Shown piece after piece: positions 43,914 to 52,900 of a stretch of 64,000 nt of DNA. This DNA comes from Rectinema subterraneum (GTDB lineage Bacteria > Spirochaetota > Spirochaetia > Treponematales > Rectinemataceae). The position numbers and the translations under genes were made by a program. Within the stretch, counting starts at the first letter, position 1, and each line of letters starts with the position of its first letter. The stretch is from contig WESA01000009.1 in NCBI GenBank assembly GCA_009768935.1, forward strand, positions 1 through 64,000, read 5' to 3'. The notes under the pieces were generated by a model. The model ran no database searches. It saw nothing but the letters and a program-made list of their open reading frames with translations, and was not told the DNA's origin.

Positions 43914-44750
43914 CTATTCCGGCCAGCGAACCGAAAACACAATCGGTTTTTCCAGCGTCAGCAAATCAAAAAGAGGCAGCTTTGCACGGAATATGGGCCC
44001 AGAGAAACTGCCGCCCGCCGCTGCCGCAATCGCTCTCGGAACGGTAATGACGATATCTACCGCGCATGCATCGAAAGCAGCCATGTATTTTTTCCCTATA
44101 ATAACCTGTTCAAGATTGAGCCTGTATTCGGCAGCGGACACAGGATCGGGCTCCAGCGCCGGAGGGCTCAGGCTTTCGACAATCCGCTTATCCACGCCCG
44201 GGAACAATTTCAGCATATACGGCGCATTCTCGCGCGAAAGGCTCACCGAAAGCTCTCGCATGGCAGGTGCAGACCCCTGTGCTGGAATTTTGCGAAATTG
44301 AATCATCCCCTGCGGCACGAGCGAAGTGTCTGCGATGAGTGCATCGATATTCGGCACCCACACAACCGACGTGAGCACTTCCGGGCTGGGTGTCGATGCA
44401 TCGACAAGCATAATGCTTGTTCGCCCAAGGAATTGATTGCGCACTGCCTCAGTGTTGAACAAAGGCTCTCTCGAGCCCAAGCCTACAAATTGCCGCACGC
44501 GACCGCTCAGGGCGTCAGGCACATCCAGACGGACCGCGGCGCGTACCGATCCATCGGTTTTCAGCGTTGCATCAAGGCTTCCTGAGCACGAAACAAACAG
44601 GATAGCGGTGGCCGTAGCCGCCACCACAACAAGCAGGGCAGCGAAAGACACCAATGCGTCGATCTTGTGCGATGCTCTGCTTTGCAAATGCGCATTCTCA
44701 GATATCCGGGCGCGACTCTTCCCAGACAGATTGTTCCTTCTTAAATTCAT
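43914..44750 (-). CDS. Putative lipoprotein of unknown function
   Basis: The 278-residue product has a basic N-terminus, a hydrophobic segment (IDALVSFAALLVVVAATATAILF) and a lipobox FVSC. It is probably a lipoprotein with an unusually long n-region. The rest shows mixed alpha/beta character (SIMLVDASTPSPEVLTSVVWVP, CAVDIVITVPRAIAAAAGGSFSGP) and no family I recognise. The ATG at 44750 follows GGAG. It lies 13 bases after the cyclase gene and is probably cotranscribed, so it may supply or modulate a signal for that cyclase. Confidence 0.6.
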   Translation of the reverse strand: MNLRRNNLSGKSRARISENAHLQSRASHKIDALVSFAALLVVVAATATAILFVSCSGSLDATLKTDGSVRAAVRLDVPDALSGRVRQFVGLGSREPLFNTEAVRNQFLGRTSIMLVDASTPSPEVLTSVVWVPNIDALIADTSLVPQGMIQFRKIPAQGSAPAMRELSVSLSRENAPYMLKLFPGVDKRIVESLSPPALEPDPVSAAEYRLNLEQVIIGKKYMAAFDACAVDIVITVPRAIAAAAGGSFSGPIFRAKLPLFDLLTLEKPIVFSVRWPE

Positions 44751-44763
44751 TATTTTCTCCACA

Positions 44764-46173
44764 CTATGGTTTTTTTGCATACAGCGGCATCGGGCGTGTG
44801 CTCTTGCGGAGCAGCACTTCGCTGAAGCGTTCGAGCGTCACCTGGCTTTCCAGCGTAAGACGCCTGTATGCTGCGTGACTGACAAGCAAATTCTGATGGA
44901 ATTCGCGACACAGCGAATCGAGGCGCGCGGCAACCGCAATGGTGTCGCCATAGAAACTCATTTTCTGCTGACCAGGCGGCCCGAGCAGCGCGGCGGTCAC
45001 AAACCCTGCATGGATGCCGACCGAAATTTTTATGTCACTGGGGAGCGATTGCACAACCATGTCTTCTCTCAGTCCTTCCAGCTCTTCCAGGAATGCATAC
45101 GTGGCATTCAGAGCGCGATCAGCGCTTCGATCGGAATCGACAAGGCCAAAAATAATCACGACAGTATCGGCAGAGAGCGATGCGATTCGCCCGCCAAAAC
45201 TGCCTGCACAATGTGTCCAGATTGCGTAATAACGATTGAGGAGTGTGGTCGCTGCGGTTCGACCAAGTTGTTCGGAAAGATCGGTAAAGCCGACGATATC
45301 TGATGAAACTACGGTTACAGACAGCGAAGTCGGCGACTGGAGCGGCAGCCCCGAAAGTTCAGGCGAATTCGCAGTACTCAAAGTACTTGCTGCACTCTGG
45401 GCCACTGGCTCAGAAATTGTGTGCGATTCAGGTTCTTTGCTTTGGCCTTCGCTTTCAGCTTCTGTATGTGAAGCAGCGAGAATTCGCTGAGCTTCCTTAG
45501 GCATTTCCAAAAGTTGCGTAAGCCGCTGCTGCAGCGTAATCGCGCGCATGCGAGCTACCAGAAGCATGAAATCGAATGAAATAACTCCAAATAATGCAAA
45601 AAGATGCTGCGGCGCCCGGATGAACTTGTCAAACACCGAAGGAAAAGACTGAATCCGAAGCGCCTGTATCATCGCTTCTGAATCGATCTCCCCGCGCGAA
45701 AATGCTCCCGTCACCGAAATGCGCAAATCGAGGTATGCATAAAACAGAATGAAAATAAGCGCTGAGCCCACCGAAAGCGCAGTCTCTGTGAGCCTTTTCA
45801 GGAAGGGCCTTCGCAGCACGAGCGAGAGCGTCTGGAACACCGCGATGTACACCGAAGCTCCCCAAAGGAGCATGGTTGCGGTCTCTGTAAATGCGATATC
45901 CGAGAGCGTTGCACGCAGAATTGAATATCCCGCAGGCGTGATGAATGAATATAGAAGCCGCAGGACAGGAATATGCCCCTGGACGGTAAGGAGGCCTGTC
46001 TGAACGAGCATGAACAGCAACACAATGAGCGAAGTGACAATGGCATTCTGCCATGATCCCGACGTCAGCGAGATAATCATGACAAAAAAGAGAACAAACT
46101 GGTTCGAATAGTAATACAGCTCGTCCGCAAAGCGTTTTCGGGAAAATTGCATCGGTTCTATTGTAGCGTCCAT
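44764..46173 (-). CDS. Membrane-bound class III adenylate/guanylate cyclase
   Basis: About 469 residues comprise an N-terminal membrane part with six hydrophobic helices (about 20-200) and a linker. The C-terminal class III catalytic domain (about 290-460) has the metal Asp in VVSSDIVGFTDLSEQ, SADTVVIIFG at the second metal site, and FYGDTIAVAARLDSLC in place of the common GDTVNVAARL. The catalytic Asn position is therefore changed to Ala, which may lower activity. The start is uncertain. No ribosome site is clear, and the frame stays open to a TTG at 46287 through two 19-residue repeats (KHYRNNPPAG, EHYRDFPPAR). Confidence 0.82.
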   Translation of the reverse strand: MDATIEPMQFSRKRFADELYYYSNQFVLFFVMIISLTSGSWQNAIVTSLIVLLFMLVQTGLLTVQGHIPVLRLLYSFITPAGYSILRATLSDIAFTETATMLLWGASVYIAVFQTLSLVLRRPFLKRLTETALSVGSALIFILFYAYLDLRISVTGAFSRGEIDSEAMIQALRIQSFPSVFDKFIRAPQHLFALFGVISFDFMLLVARMRAITLQQRLTQLLEMPKEAQRILAASHTEAESEGQSKEPESHTISEPVAQSAASTLSTANSPELSGLPLQSPTSLSVTVVSSDIVGFTDLSEQLGRTAATTLLNRYYAIWTHCAGSFGGRIASLSADTVVIIFGLVDSDRSADRALNATYAFLEELEGLREDMVVQSLPSDIKISVGIHAGFVTAALLGPPGQQKMSFYGDTIAVAARLDSLCREFHQNLLVSHAAYRRLTLESQVTLERFSEVLLRKSTRPMPLYAKKP

Positions 46174-46191
46174 GCGGGCTGGTGGAAAGTC

Positions 46192-46274
46192 CCGATAGTG
46201 CTCCGAAGCTTGTGCCATCTGCGCCCAGAATCCAGCCGGCGGGTTATTCCGATAGTGCTTCCAAGCTTGTGCCA
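46192..46274 (+). repeat. Two 26-base direct repeats, 57 bases apart, before the cyclase gene
   Basis: Copies at 46192-46217 and 46249-46274 (CCGATAGTGCTCCGAAGCTT and so on) differ at two or three positions. The 57-base spacing equals 19 codons in the cyclase frame. They could therefore be an N-terminal peptide repeat or a regulatory repeat between the divergent cyclase and ABC operons. Confidence 0.65.
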
Positions 46275-46303
46275 GCCGAGTTCTCAATAAAAAAACACAA
46301 TAC

Positions 46304-46331
46304 TTGACGGCTGCACATTAAGGTGTACAAT
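46304..46331 (+). promoter_or_regulatory. Promoter of the DUF3798 ABC operon
   Basis: TTGACG (46304-46309), a 16-base spacer and TACAAT (46326-46331) lie about 33 bases before the ATG at 46364. AAGGAGG is the ribosome site. Confidence 0.65.
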
Positions 46332-46363
46332 AATTCTGCATCATCTATTTCAAAGGAGGTTCT

Positions 46364-47566
46364 ATGAAAAAGCTCGTAGCAGTCGTGCTCGTGCTCGCCT
46401 TCCTCGTGGTCGGTGCGGATGTATTCGCGCAGGCCAAGGCCAAATTCCACATCGGTGTGGTAACCGGTACGGTCTCCCAGTCTGAGGACGACCTGCGCGG
46501 TGCCGAGCAGCTGATCAAGGAATATGGCAGCGTCAAAGATGGCGGCATGATCCAGCACATTACGTATCCTGATGATTTTATGTCCCAGCAGGAAACGTTC
46601 ATTTCTTCAGTCGTGGCACTGGCTGACGATCCGCTCATGAAAGCGATTGTCATCAACCAGTCCATTCCCGGCACCGCTGAGGCGTTCAAGCGCGTGCGCG
46701 CCAAGAGACCGGACATTCTCCTTCTCTCTGGCGAGCCGCACGAAGACCCGCTCGTTATCCAGGGCGCTGCTGACCTTGCACTCTCTGCCGACTTTGTATC
46801 TCGTGGCTACACCATTATCTGGGCAGCCAAGCAGCTCGGCGCAAAGAACTTTGTGCATATTTCCTTCCCTCGCCATATGAGCTATGAATCGCTCGGCCGC
46901 CGCCGCGCGATTATGGAACAGGCGTGCAAGGATCTCGGCCTGAACTTCTACTTCGAGACCGCTCCGGACCCGACGTCTGACGTTGGTGTCGCTGGCGCCC
47001 AGCAGTTTATCCTCGAGAAAGTCCCGCAGTGGATCCAGAAATATGGCAAGAACACCGCGTTCTTCTGCACCAACGATGCGCATACCGAGCCGCTTCTCAA
47101 GCAGTTGTTTGCGTATGGCGGCATCTTTGTCGAAGCTGACCTTCCGTCCCCGCTCATGGGCTATCCTGGCGCACTGGGCCTCGATCTCTCCAAGGAAGCA
47201 GGCGATTTCCCCGCAATCCTCAAGAAGGTTGAAGCAGCAGTTATCGCAAAGGGCGGCGCTGGCCGCTTTGGCACCTGGGCATTTTCCTATGGCTATACCC
47301 TTACCGCTGGTCTTGGTGAATTTGCCAAGAGAGTCATTGAAGGTAAGGCCAAAAAAGACAGCATGAAAGACGTGTTCGATTCGCTCGGCAAATATACGCC
47401 GGGAGCCAAGTGGAACGGCGCCTACTATGTCGATATGGGAACTGGTGTACGCGCAAAGAACCAGATCCTTATCTACATGGATACCTATGTGTTCGGAAAG
47501 GGATTCTTGCCGACCACGCAGCAGAAGGTGCCCGAGAAGTACTACACCATCAAGATGCACAACTGA
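46364..47566 (+). CDS. DUF3798-type periplasmic binding protein
   Basis: The 400-residue protein has a signal peptide (KKLVAVVLVLAFLVVGADVFAQA). The body has the two-lobed type I binding-protein pattern (FHIGVVTGTVSQSEDDLRGAEQLI; LLLSGEPHEDPLVIQGAADLALSADFVSRGYTI) and matches what I know as DUF3798. The operon context, with an ATPase and two permeases, shows that it is the binding component of an importer. Codon choice is strongly biased to C-ending codons and the ribosome site is strong, suggesting high expression. The ligand is unknown. Confidence 0.85.
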   Translation: MKKLVAVVLVLAFLVVGADVFAQAKAKFHIGVVTGTVSQSEDDLRGAEQLIKEYGSVKDGGMIQHITYPDDFMSQQETFISSVVALADDPLMKAIVINQSIPGTAEAFKRVRAKRPDILLLSGEPHEDPLVIQGAADLALSADFVSRGYTIIWAAKQLGAKNFVHISFPRHMSYESLGRRRAIMEQACKDLGLNFYFETAPDPTSDVGVAGAQQFILEKVPQWIQKYGKNTAFFCTNDAHTEPLLKQLFAYGGIFVEADLPSPLMGYPGALGLDLSKEAGDFPAILKKVEAAVIAKGGAGRFGTWAFSYGYTLTAGLGEFAKRVIEGKAKKDSMKDVFDSLGKYTPGAKWNGAYYVDMGTGVRAKNQILIYMDTYVFGKGFLPTTQQKVPEKYYTIKMHN

Positions 47567-47641
47567 TGATTGCTGGCCGCGTGTGATCGCGCGGCTTTCG
47601 ATGAGCAGAACAAAACCGGCTGAACCAGCCGGCAACATTCC

Positions 47642-47681
47642 GGCCCGTATTCAGGCGTTGTCGGGATACGGGCCATTTTTT
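47642..47681 (+). terminator. Intra-operon terminator after the binding-protein gene
   Basis: GGCCCGTAT (47642-47650) and ATACGGGCC (47666-47674) form a nine-base perfect stem followed by A and six T. It lies 76 bases after the DUF3798 stop and before the ATPase gene, so it should give excess binding protein over transporter. Confidence 0.85.
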
Positions 47682-47710
47682 CGCAAATCCGTCAATAATA
47701 TGGAACACTT

Positions 47711-49309
47711 ATGGCGAACGGAAGCCCTCTTCTTTCCATTCAGCATGTTTCCAAGGATTTCTACGGAAACGTCGTTTTGCATGATGTGAGCTTCGATCTT
47801 CGCGAAGGCGAGATTTTAGGCCTTGTCGGAGAGAATGGAGCGGGCAAAACCACACTCATGCGTATTTTATTCGGCATGCCGGTCATAGCCGAAACTGGTG
47901 GTTTCCAGGGCAGCGTGATAATCGGGGGCTCAGAAGTTCATTTTTCCAGTCCCTTCGATGCGTTGGACGCGGGCCTTGGCATGGTGCACCAGGAATTCAG
48001 TCTTATCCCTGGCTTTACGACAACCGAAAATATCGTCCTCAACCGTGAATCGATGCGCCCCAGCATCCTCAACGATGTGTTCGGCGATCGAATGAGCATT
48101 CTTTTGCGCGACAAAATGCGCGAGCGTGCGGAAAAGGCCATCGGCAAACTGGGCATCGAGCTCGACCCGGACATGCTGGTATCGGAAATGCCGGTTGGTC
48201 ACAAGCAATTCACTGAAATCGCCCGCGAGATAGACAGGGAGCAGACGCGCATTCTTATACTCGACGAACCTACGGCGGTGCTCACCGAATCAGAGGCAGA
48301 GGTGCTCTTGCAGACCCTGAAGCGCCTCGCATCGGAAGGCATCGCGATTATTTTCATATCCCACAGGCTTCAGGAAGTGCTGGCTATTGCAAATCGCATT
48401 GTGGTGCTGCGCGATGGCCATGTGGTCAAGGATACGCCGAACGAACATGTCAGCATGCGCGATATTGCATCGTGGATGGTTGGCCGTTCGCTGGGCGAAA
48501 CTGGCGCGCGTTCGGAAGGCAGGAAATTTTCGGATATTGCGCTCAAGGTTCACCACTTGTGGGTCGATATGCCGGGCGAAACGGTTCGCGATGTTTCGTT
48601 CGATGTCCATAAAGGCGAAATTTTCGGCATTGGTGGGCTTGCGGGACAGGGCAAGCTCGGTATCCCCAATGGCATTATGGGCCTCTTTCCTGCAGGCGGC
48701 GAGGTAATTCTTGAGGGAAATACAGTGCCGCTTAACGCGCCGGCAAAGGCGCTCGCGATGGGCATGGGCTTTGTTTCGGAAGACAGGCGTGGAGTAGGAC
48801 TGCTTCTCGACGAGAGCCTTGAATGGAATATCGCTTTTACGGCGATGCAGGTGCACAGGCAGTACCTTAAAAAAGTGCTGGGCGGCCTCTTTTCACAGCG
48901 CGACGAGCGTGCGATGGAGGATCTCTGCAAGGAATACGTCAGCCTTCTGGATATCAAATGCACAAGCACAAAACAAAAAGCCAAGGAGCTTTCGGGAGGC
49001 AACCAGCAAAAAATCTGCCTCGCAAAAGCATTTGCGATAAAGCCGAGCCTTCTTTTCGTCTCGGAGCCGACGCGGGGTATCGATGTAGGCGCTAAAAAAC
49101 TCGTCCTTGATACGCTGCATCACTATAACCGCGACTTCGGCACGACCATCGTGATGGTTTCGAGTGAGCTCGAGGAGCTGCGCTCGATCTGCGACCGCAT
49201 TGCGATCGTCGATGAGGGCAGGATCGCGGGTATTCTGCCGCCGACGGCGGATATTTCAGAATTCGGCCTGCTCATGTCAGGCGCAGCCATGGAGGCCGTC
49301 AATGCGTAA
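47711..49309 (+). CDS. ABC importer ATP-binding protein with two ATPase domains
   Basis: The 532-residue protein is of the RbsA/MglA/YufO type. Domain 1 has Walker A GENGAGKTTLMRI and Walker B ILILDEPTAVL. Domain 2 has a degenerate P-loop (GGLAGQGKLGI), the signature LSGGNQQKICLAKA and LLFVSEPTRGIDVGAKKLV. Such dual ATPases drive import of sugars or nucleosides. It starts 30 bases after the internal terminator and overlaps the first permease gene by eight bases. Confidence 0.93.
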   Translation: MANGSPLLSIQHVSKDFYGNVVLHDVSFDLREGEILGLVGENGAGKTTLMRILFGMPVIAETGGFQGSVIIGGSEVHFSSPFDALDAGLGMVHQEFSLIPGFTTTENIVLNRESMRPSILNDVFGDRMSILLRDKMRERAEKAIGKLGIELDPDMLVSEMPVGHKQFTEIAREIDREQTRILILDEPTAVLTESEAEVLLQTLKRLASEGIAIIFISHRLQEVLAIANRIVVLRDGHVVKDTPNEHVSMRDIASWMVGRSLGETGARSEGRKFSDIALKVHHLWVDMPGETVRDVSFDVHKGEIFGIGGLAGQGKLGIPNGIMGLFPAGGEVILEGNTVPLNAPAKALAMGMGFVSEDRRGVGLLLDESLEWNIAFTAMQVHRQYLKKVLGGLFSQRDERAMEDLCKEYVSLLDIKCTSTKQKAKELSGGNQQKICLAKAFAIKPSLLFVSEPTRGIDVGAKKLVLDTLHHYNRDFGTTIVMVSSELEELRSICDRIAIVDEGRIAGILPPTADISEFGLLMSGAAMEAVNA

Positions 49310-50345
49310 TCTCAAGACATTCATCGAGGATTTCGGCTGGCCGCGCATCATCATTTTCTTCTTTTTGATATTCCTTTTCATTATGGCGCCATTTGTCCGC
49401 GTGCGACTGGATGCGTCGATTTCCGACGTGCTGAACCGCTTCGGGCAGAATGCGATTATGGTGCTGGCGATGGTGCCGATGATCCAGTCGGGCTGCGGGC
49501 TGAACTTCGGGCTCGCGCTCGGGATTGTGTCGGGGCTTTTGGGGGCGACGCTCTCTTTGCAGTTCCAGTTGCATGGCATTTTGGGATTTTTGGGAGCTAT
49601 TGCGCTCGCCGCGCCCTTCGCGCTTGTGCTTGGATGGTTCTACGCCAAGCTTTTGAACAAGGTAAAGGGCGAGGAGATGACGATCGCCATGTATGTCGGG
49701 TTCTCCTTCATCATGTTCATGTGCATCATGTGGCTGATACTGCCCTACAATAATCCGACAATGGTGTGGGGATATGCCGGCAAGGGCTTGCGCACCACGA
49801 TCACGGTGGAAGGGTATTGGCTCAAGATACTGAACAATTTCCTCGCGATACGGATAGGCCAATTCTTTGTCTTTCCGACGGGGCTTCTGCTGTTTGTCGG
49901 GCTGTTTGCCTTTTTGATGTGGCTATTCTTGCGTAGCAAGACGGGCACTGCGATGACGGCGGTCGGTTCCAATCCGGATTTTGCGCGTGCTTCAGGTGTC
50001 GATGTCGATAAAATGCGGACGATTTCCATTATCATATCGACCTTCCTCGGGGCGGTTGGCATTATCGTCTACGAGCAGAGTTTCGGGTTCATTCAGCTGT
50101 ACACGGCGCCAAGCCCGATGGTCTTCCCCGCGGTCGCAGCGATTCTGATAGGCGGGGCGAGCATCAACAAGGCGAGCATGGTGAACGTGCTGGTTGGAAC
50201 AATTCTGTTCCAGGGGCTCTTGACTATGACGCCCTCGGTGATCAATTCACTCTTGCAGACCGACATGTCGGAAGTCATACGGATTATCGTCTCGAACGGT
50301 ATGATTCTCTACGCGCTCACGCGCAAGATAAAGGTGTCAAAATGA
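49302..50345 (+). CDS. ABC importer permease 1 (BPD_transp_2 family)
   Basis: The 347-residue membrane protein has eight to ten helices. Family segments include GLNFGLALGIVSGLLGATLSLQF and TAVGSNPDFARASGVDVDKMRTISIIISTFLGAVGIIVY, the latter being the EAA-like ATPase contact loop. It pairs with permease 2, with which it shares a layout. Start and stop overlap both neighbours, so the operon is tightly coupled. Confidence 0.9.
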   Translation: MRNLKTFIEDFGWPRIIIFFFLIFLFIMAPFVRVRLDASISDVLNRFGQNAIMVLAMVPMIQSGCGLNFGLALGIVSGLLGATLSLQFQLHGILGFLGAIALAAPFALVLGWFYAKLLNKVKGEEMTIAMYVGFSFIMFMCIMWLILPYNNPTMVWGYAGKGLRTTITVEGYWLKILNNFLAIRIGQFFVFPTGLLLFVGLFAFLMWLFLRSKTGTAMTAVGSNPDFARASGVDVDKMRTISIIISTFLGAVGIIVYEQSFGFIQLYTAPSPMVFPAVAAILIGGASINKASMVNVLVGTILFQGLLTMTPSVINSLLQTDMSEVIRIIVSNGMILYALTRKIKVSK

Positions 50346-51502
50346 GCGCACAGAAAAAATTCGTCAAATTCTTTTCGCAGTATGCGGTCGTTATCATTTT
50401 TGTGATGATCACGGTGGCGGCGATTCCGCCGTCAGGGCTTTCGATCAAATACATCCTTCAGGAGATTATCACAAGGCTGGGGCGGAATTCGTTCCTTGTG
50501 CTCGCGCTGCTGTTGCCGATTTACGCAGGCATGGGCTTGAACTTCGGCATGACGCTTGGAGCGATGGCAGGGCAGGTTGGCCTTATATTTGCGGTGAATT
50601 TCGGTATTTCGAACTGGCATGGGCTTCTGTTTGCCCTGCTGGTTGGGCTGCCTATCTCGGTGTTCTTGGGGTGGATATGCGGGCTTGTCATGAATAGGGC
50701 CAAGGGCCGCGAGATGGTGACAGGCTACATCCTCGCGTTCTTTATCAATGGTATTTACCAATTCTTTGTCATGTATATGCTGGGTTCGGTCATTCCGATG
50801 GGCAACCGGGCGATCGTGCTGTCGCGCGGGTACGGAATACGCAACACCCTCAACCTCGAATCGGTGCGGCAGTCGCTTGACAATATTCTTGTTCTGCGAG
50901 TGGGCGGCTACGCGGTTCCGGTTGTGACCTTCATCATCATTGCGCTGCTGTGCATTTTCATCGTGTGGTTCAAGAAAACGAAGCTCGGGCAGGATATGCG
51001 TGCAGTCGGGCAGGATATGGTAGTGGCGGAAGCTGCTGGTATTCCTGTCGAAAAGACCCGCATTATTGCGATTATCATTTCGACCGTGCTGGCGTGTGCA
51101 GGGCAGATAATATTCCTTCAGAATATGGGCAACCTGGCAACCTACAATGCGCATGACCAGACTGGATTCTTTGCGGTTGCAGCGATTCTGGTTGGAGGCG
51201 CGTCAGTTACGCATGCGAGCATCGCGAACGTGTTTATTGGCGTCACGCTCTTGCATTCGATGTTTGTCGTGTCGCCGCTTGCGGGGCAAAAGCTGTTCGG
51301 TTCGGCGATGATCGGCGAGTATTTCCGCCAGTTTATCGGGTATGGCGTCATTGCGCTCTCGCTTGTGCTCTATGCATGGAGGACGAGAAAAGCGGCAGCG
51401 GATGCCCGCCTTGGCTTGCGCGGAGGAACGAACGGCTCAACAAAAGTCAGCGCGGTCAAAAATGGCGCGAATGGCGCGGCAGGGAACGGAGGGCAGGCAT
51501 GA
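50342..51502 (+). CDS. ABC importer permease 2 (BPD_transp_2 family)
   Basis: The 386-residue permease shows GMGLNFGMTLGAMAGQVGLIFAVNFG and the contact loop DMRAVGQDMVVAEAAGIPVEKTRIIAIIIST. The C-terminus carries a hydrophilic tail (TRKAAADARLGLRGGTNG and so on) of low complexity. Its ATG overlaps the permease 1 stop by four bases. Together with permease 1 it forms the heterodimeric channel of the DUF3798 system. Confidence 0.9.
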   Translation: MSAQKKFVKFFSQYAVVIIFVMITVAAIPPSGLSIKYILQEIITRLGRNSFLVLALLLPIYAGMGLNFGMTLGAMAGQVGLIFAVNFGISNWHGLLFALLVGLPISVFLGWICGLVMNRAKGREMVTGYILAFFINGIYQFFVMYMLGSVIPMGNRAIVLSRGYGIRNTLNLESVRQSLDNILVLRVGGYAVPVVTFIIIALLCIFIVWFKKTKLGQDMRAVGQDMVVAEAAGIPVEKTRIIAIIISTVLACAGQIIFLQNMGNLATYNAHDQTGFFAVAAILVGGASVTHASIANVFIGVTLLHSMFVVSPLAGQKLFGSAMIGEYFRQFIGYGVIALSLVLYAWRTRKAAADARLGLRGGTNGSTKVSAVKNGANGAAGNGGQA

Positions 51503-51993
51503 ACGGCACCACAAAAACCCGTCGCCTCGCGATTCGCGGCGGTCTGCTCGTTATCTATGTATTGCTCATGGTGCTCATGATCATGACAGGAAGGCGGCAT
51601 ACCATCCTCATCGACAACAAGGATGCCGCTGACGGTTCCTACAGCGCGATCAATGGCATGGAAGTGGCAATAGACCGCCAGGAATCATCGGAATATTATC
51701 CGGGTGACCGCGACAAAGCCATGGTTCAGGGGCAAACGCACAAAATCAAGGTGACCATTTTCGATGACAACAAAACCATCGAAAAAGAGTTCAAAGTGCC
51801 CTTGTGGAGCGATGTGATGATTATTTCGGTGCCTAAACTGATAGCTGGCGTCGAGCCCTGGATCGAGCCATTCACCATGGCCGAGCAGATCCAGGAAGCC
51901 CAGGAATCTGGCCCGCCAGCCGGCGAGACGAGCTTCCAGAGCATTGGGCCTGCGCAGCCGATGGAAGTGGAGCAGGTGCCGCCAACGCCGTAA
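51499..51993 (+). CDS. Membrane-anchored protein linked to the DUF3798 importer (DUF6672-like)
   Basis: The 164-residue protein starts within the stop of permease 2 (ATGA overlap). It has one N-terminal helix (GGLLVIYVLLMVLMIMTG) and a soluble domain (HTILIDNKDAADGSYSAINGMEVAID, KIKVTIFDDNKTIEKEFKVPLWSDVMIISVPKLI). A Pro/Glu-rich tail follows. It matches what I recall as DUF6672, found beside such importers in spirochaetes. Conserved coupling suggests an accessory subunit facing the periplasm, but no function is known. Confidence 0.65.
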   Translation: MNGTTKTRRLAIRGGLLVIYVLLMVLMIMTGRRHTILIDNKDAADGSYSAINGMEVAIDRQESSEYYPGDRDKAMVQGQTHKIKVTIFDDNKTIEKEFKVPLWSDVMIISVPKLIAGVEPWIEPFTMAEQIQEAQESGPPAGETSFQSIGPAQPMEVEQVPPTP

Positions 51994-52064
51994 TGAGCAT
52001 GAAATAGTGCTGCAAATTTGGGGGCCTGAGCTGCCCCCTGCGCTCTATTTCGAGGGAAATAGTC

Positions 52065-52811
52065 ATGCATACACTCGTGCTTGTTCGCCATGGCGAAAGC
52101 GAATGGAACAAAGAGAACCGCTTTACCGGCTGGACAGATGTGGACCTGACCGACAAAGGAGTCAGCGAAGCGAAGGAGAGCGGCAAGGCATTGAAAAATG
52201 CGGGTTTTCAATTCGATATCGCCTACACATCGGTGCTGAAACGCTCCATCCGCACGCTCAATTTCATCCTGGATGAGCTGGACATGCAGTGGATCCCGGT
52301 GCGAAAAGAATGGCGCCTCAACGAGCGGCACTATGGGGCGCTCCAGGGCCTCAACAAAGCAGAAACAGCCAAAAAATACGGCGAGGAGCAAGTGCATGTA
52401 TGGCGCCGCAGCTACGATATCCGGCCGCCCGAACTTGCGCTCGACGATCCGCGTTTTCCGGGGAAGGACAGACGCTATGCAGGGCTCGATCCTTCAGAGC
52501 TGCCGCGGGCTGAAAGCCTCAAGGACACCATTGCACGATTTATGCCATTGTGGCATAACGAAATATCGGGCGATGTACAAAAAGGCGCGCGTGTCATCAT
52601 TGTCGCGCACGGCAATTCGCTTCGAGCGCTGGTGAAATATCTTGACCGCATCAGCGACGAGGATATCGCAGATCTCAATATCCCGACAGGAATTCCGCTC
52701 GTCTATGAACTTGACGATATGCTTACGCCTGCGCGGCATTATTATCTGGGTGATGAAGAAGCAGTCAAGGCTGCAGCAGAAGCGGTCGCGAATCAGGGCA
52801 AGGCGAAGTAG
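52065..52811 (+). CDS. gpmA: 2,3-bisphosphoglycerate-dependent phosphoglycerate mutase
   Basis: The 248-residue glycolytic enzyme interconverts 3- and 2-phosphoglycerate. The phospho-His is in [49 protein letters not shown] and [17 protein letters not shown] complete the active site. GAGGG precedes the ATG. It is followed by a strong bidirectional terminator and is convergent with the CoA-disulfide reductase gene. Confidence 0.97.
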   Translation: MHTLVLVRHGESEWNKENRFTGWTDVDLTDKGVSEAKESGKALKNAGFQFDIAYTSVLKRSIRTLNFILDELDMQWIPVRKEWRLNERHYGALQGLNKAETAKKYGEEQVHVWRRSYDIRPPELALDDPRFPGKDRRYAGLDPSELPRAESLKDTIARFMPLWHNEISGDVQKGARVIIVAHGNSLRALVKYLDRISDEDIADLNIPTGIPLVYELDDMLTPARHYYLGDEEAVKAAAEAVANQGKAK

Positions 52812-52825
52812 ACGAGTGCGCAAAC

Positions 52826-52857
52826 AAAAAGCCACCCGTGGAAATGGATGGCTTTTT
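52826..52857. terminator. Bidirectional terminator between gpmA and the CoA-disulfide reductase gene
   Basis: AAAAAGCCACCC (52826-52837) and GGATGGCTTTTT (52846-52857) form a 12-base stem with one mismatch and an eight-base loop. A- and T-tracts flank it so that it can work on both strands. Confidence 0.85.
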
Positions 52858-52900
52858 ATTTGGGAGCCGTTTAATTTTTTCCTCTCGATATTCGGGCTTG

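Noticed and set aside
46607..47638. A 343-codon frame antisense to the DUF3798 gene
   Set aside because: It is a shadow of a highly codon-biased gene, with no start signal or family features.
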